NCBI RefSeq assembly: GCF_003462685.1
Contig: NZ_QRVE01000015.1
Location: 1 to 51,152, forward strand
Reading direction: 5' to 3'
Length of the DNA stretch: 51,152 bases
DNA from: Collinsella sp. AF23-4AC
Lineage (GTDB): Bacteria; Actinomycetota; Coriobacteriia; Coriobacteriales; Coriobacteriaceae
Each line of letters opens with the position of its first letter. The stretch's first letter is position 1. Positions 50,570 through 51,152 of this stretch are shown here, piece by piece. The notes below the pieces were generated by a model. The model was not told the DNA's origin and made no database searches. It saw only the letters and a program-made list of their open reading frames with translations. The translations under genes were made by a program, and so were the position numbers.

Positions 50570-51090
50570 AAACTGGGGCACACTTTCCAGTTGGCGGCAC
50601 CGCGGAAACCATATCTCAGATTGAGTGCTCAGAATGGGATGCGCCTTCCATATGGCATACCTAGCGGAAACCGTGTCCCGGAATCAAGGCCCAGAACGGG
50701 ACACGCTTTCCGGCTGAAGCGCCCAGCGGAAACTGCATCCCGGAATAGACGCTCAAACTGGGACGCAATTTCCGCTGAGGTTCCATCCGGAAACTGTGTC
50801 CCACTCCGAGCGTCAATTCTGGGATGAACTTTCCGCCAGAGGGTTCAGCCGGAAACGGCATCCCACTCTGAAGCGAAATTCTGGGACGCAGTTTCCGGTT
50901 GAGGGCTGTTCCGGAAAGTGCGTCCCATTCCAGGCGCGGATTCCGGGATGCACTTTCCGTTTGAAGCTCCAACCGGAAAGTGCATCCCACTCTGGAGCCA
51001 AATTCCGGGACACGCTTTCCGCTAGAGGCCCAAAAAGGAAAGCACATCCCGTTCTGAGCGCCAAATCCGGGACGTAGTTTCCGTATGCGG
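50570..51090. repeat. 62-bp hairpin repeat array B, eight units
   Basis: GGAAA at 50604, 50666, 50728, 50789, 50851, 50913, 50975 and 51038 (spacing 61-63). Unit structure is the same as array A: GGAAA-N4-RTCCC and GGGAY-N4-TTTCC. A partial unit precedes the first. Reading frames are open on both strands over parts of the array, but 62 is not a multiple of three so no frame reads a constant repeat. Confidence 0.85.
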
Positions 51091-51106
51091 AGGCGCTCCA
51101 AATCAG

Positions 51107-51129
51107 AACCACCCTTAAAAAGGGTGGTT
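51107..51129. terminator. Palindromic terminator-like hairpin at the right end
   Basis: Perfect 10-bp stem AACCACCCTT/AAGGGTGGTT with a 3-nt loop, followed on the plus strand by TGCTCTT. It ends the repeat array; no T run is strong enough to be certain. Confidence 0.55.
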
Positions 51130-51152
51130 TGCTCTTAGGGTATAACCCACGG

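Noticed and set aside
48949..51090. CRISPR array
   Set aside because: Units are 62 bp, imperfect throughout, with no constant repeat and no unique spacers, and no cas genes are near.
50661..51112. Coding genes within array B (100-146 codon frames on both strands)
   Set aside because: Frames are open on both strands, contain repeated translation of the unit in rotating frames, and lack ribosome sites.

Overview
The window is GC-rich chromosomal DNA that looks like an anaerobic gut actinomycete of the class Coriobacteriia, most probably Collinsella. Reasons are the GC-rich codon use, strong Shine-Dalgarno sites, the gene repertoire (ArgR, GT51 penicillin-binding protein, DUF4143 ATPase, selenium-linked purine cluster) and many small palindromic intergenic repeats. 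No rRNA, tRNA or CRISPR array was found.

Layout. (1) 1-5387 is an accessory block. On the minus strand it holds a 40-codon secreted-peptide gene not found by simple ORF length, a permease built of two tandem copies of one module, an ABC ATPase and a second permease cut by the window edge. Divergent to it lie a DUF2975 membrane protein, a YozG-type HTH regulator and a 5'-truncated tyrosine recombinase. (2) 5783-20261 is mostly housekeeping: ACT-domain protein, citrate synthase, two HAD phosphatases, adenine deaminase, TyrRS, a U32 peptidase-family protein, penicillin-binding protein, ArgR, a glycosyltransferase and TruA. (3) 20354-30078 is a minus-strand ribosomal block, transcribed rplE-rpsN-rpsH-rplF-rplR-rpsE-rpmD-rplO-secY-adk-map-infA-rpmJ-rpsM-rpsK-rpsD-rpoA-rplQ. 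It starts abruptly at rplE, with no rplN or rplX upstream in this window. (4) 30390-40328 is a selenium/molybdenum-hydroxylase-linked purine or urate catabolism region: xdhC, yqeB, yqeC, hydA, mocA, ygeW, ygeY, ygeX and a divergent DauR/YheO-like regulator. (5) 40451-51152 is accessory again: a tail-anchored-like protein, a 787-residue glycine-zipper protein, a broken gene, a DnaQ-like exonuclease, two ATPases with nuclease-like C-termini, a DUF559/AbiEi-like protein, and unusual repeat DNA.

How the parts may work together. The first block has the layout of a small exported-peptide or self-immunity system: peptide, attenuator-like hairpin, exporter, with a divergent regulator and a palindromic operator between. 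The purine region should mature a molybdenum hydroxylase (xdhC, yqeB, yqeC, mocA) and carry out ring opening and later steps (hydA, ygeW, ygeY, ygeX); the hydroxylase itself, ygfK and ssnA are not in the window. The right end combines ATPases, nuclease folds and a membrane-active-looking protein with distinctive promoter repeats, which suggests a defence or conflict island of unknown mechanism.

The most distinctive non-coding signals are: two arrays of 62-bp hairpin repeats (5 and 8 units), a 23-bp iteron array before the DUF4143 ATPase, a perfect 25-bp inverted repeat before the second ATPase, a perfect 29-bp palindrome with a second copy elsewhere, and a two-block GGGGAC element with 27-bp spacing placed directly after three stop codons.
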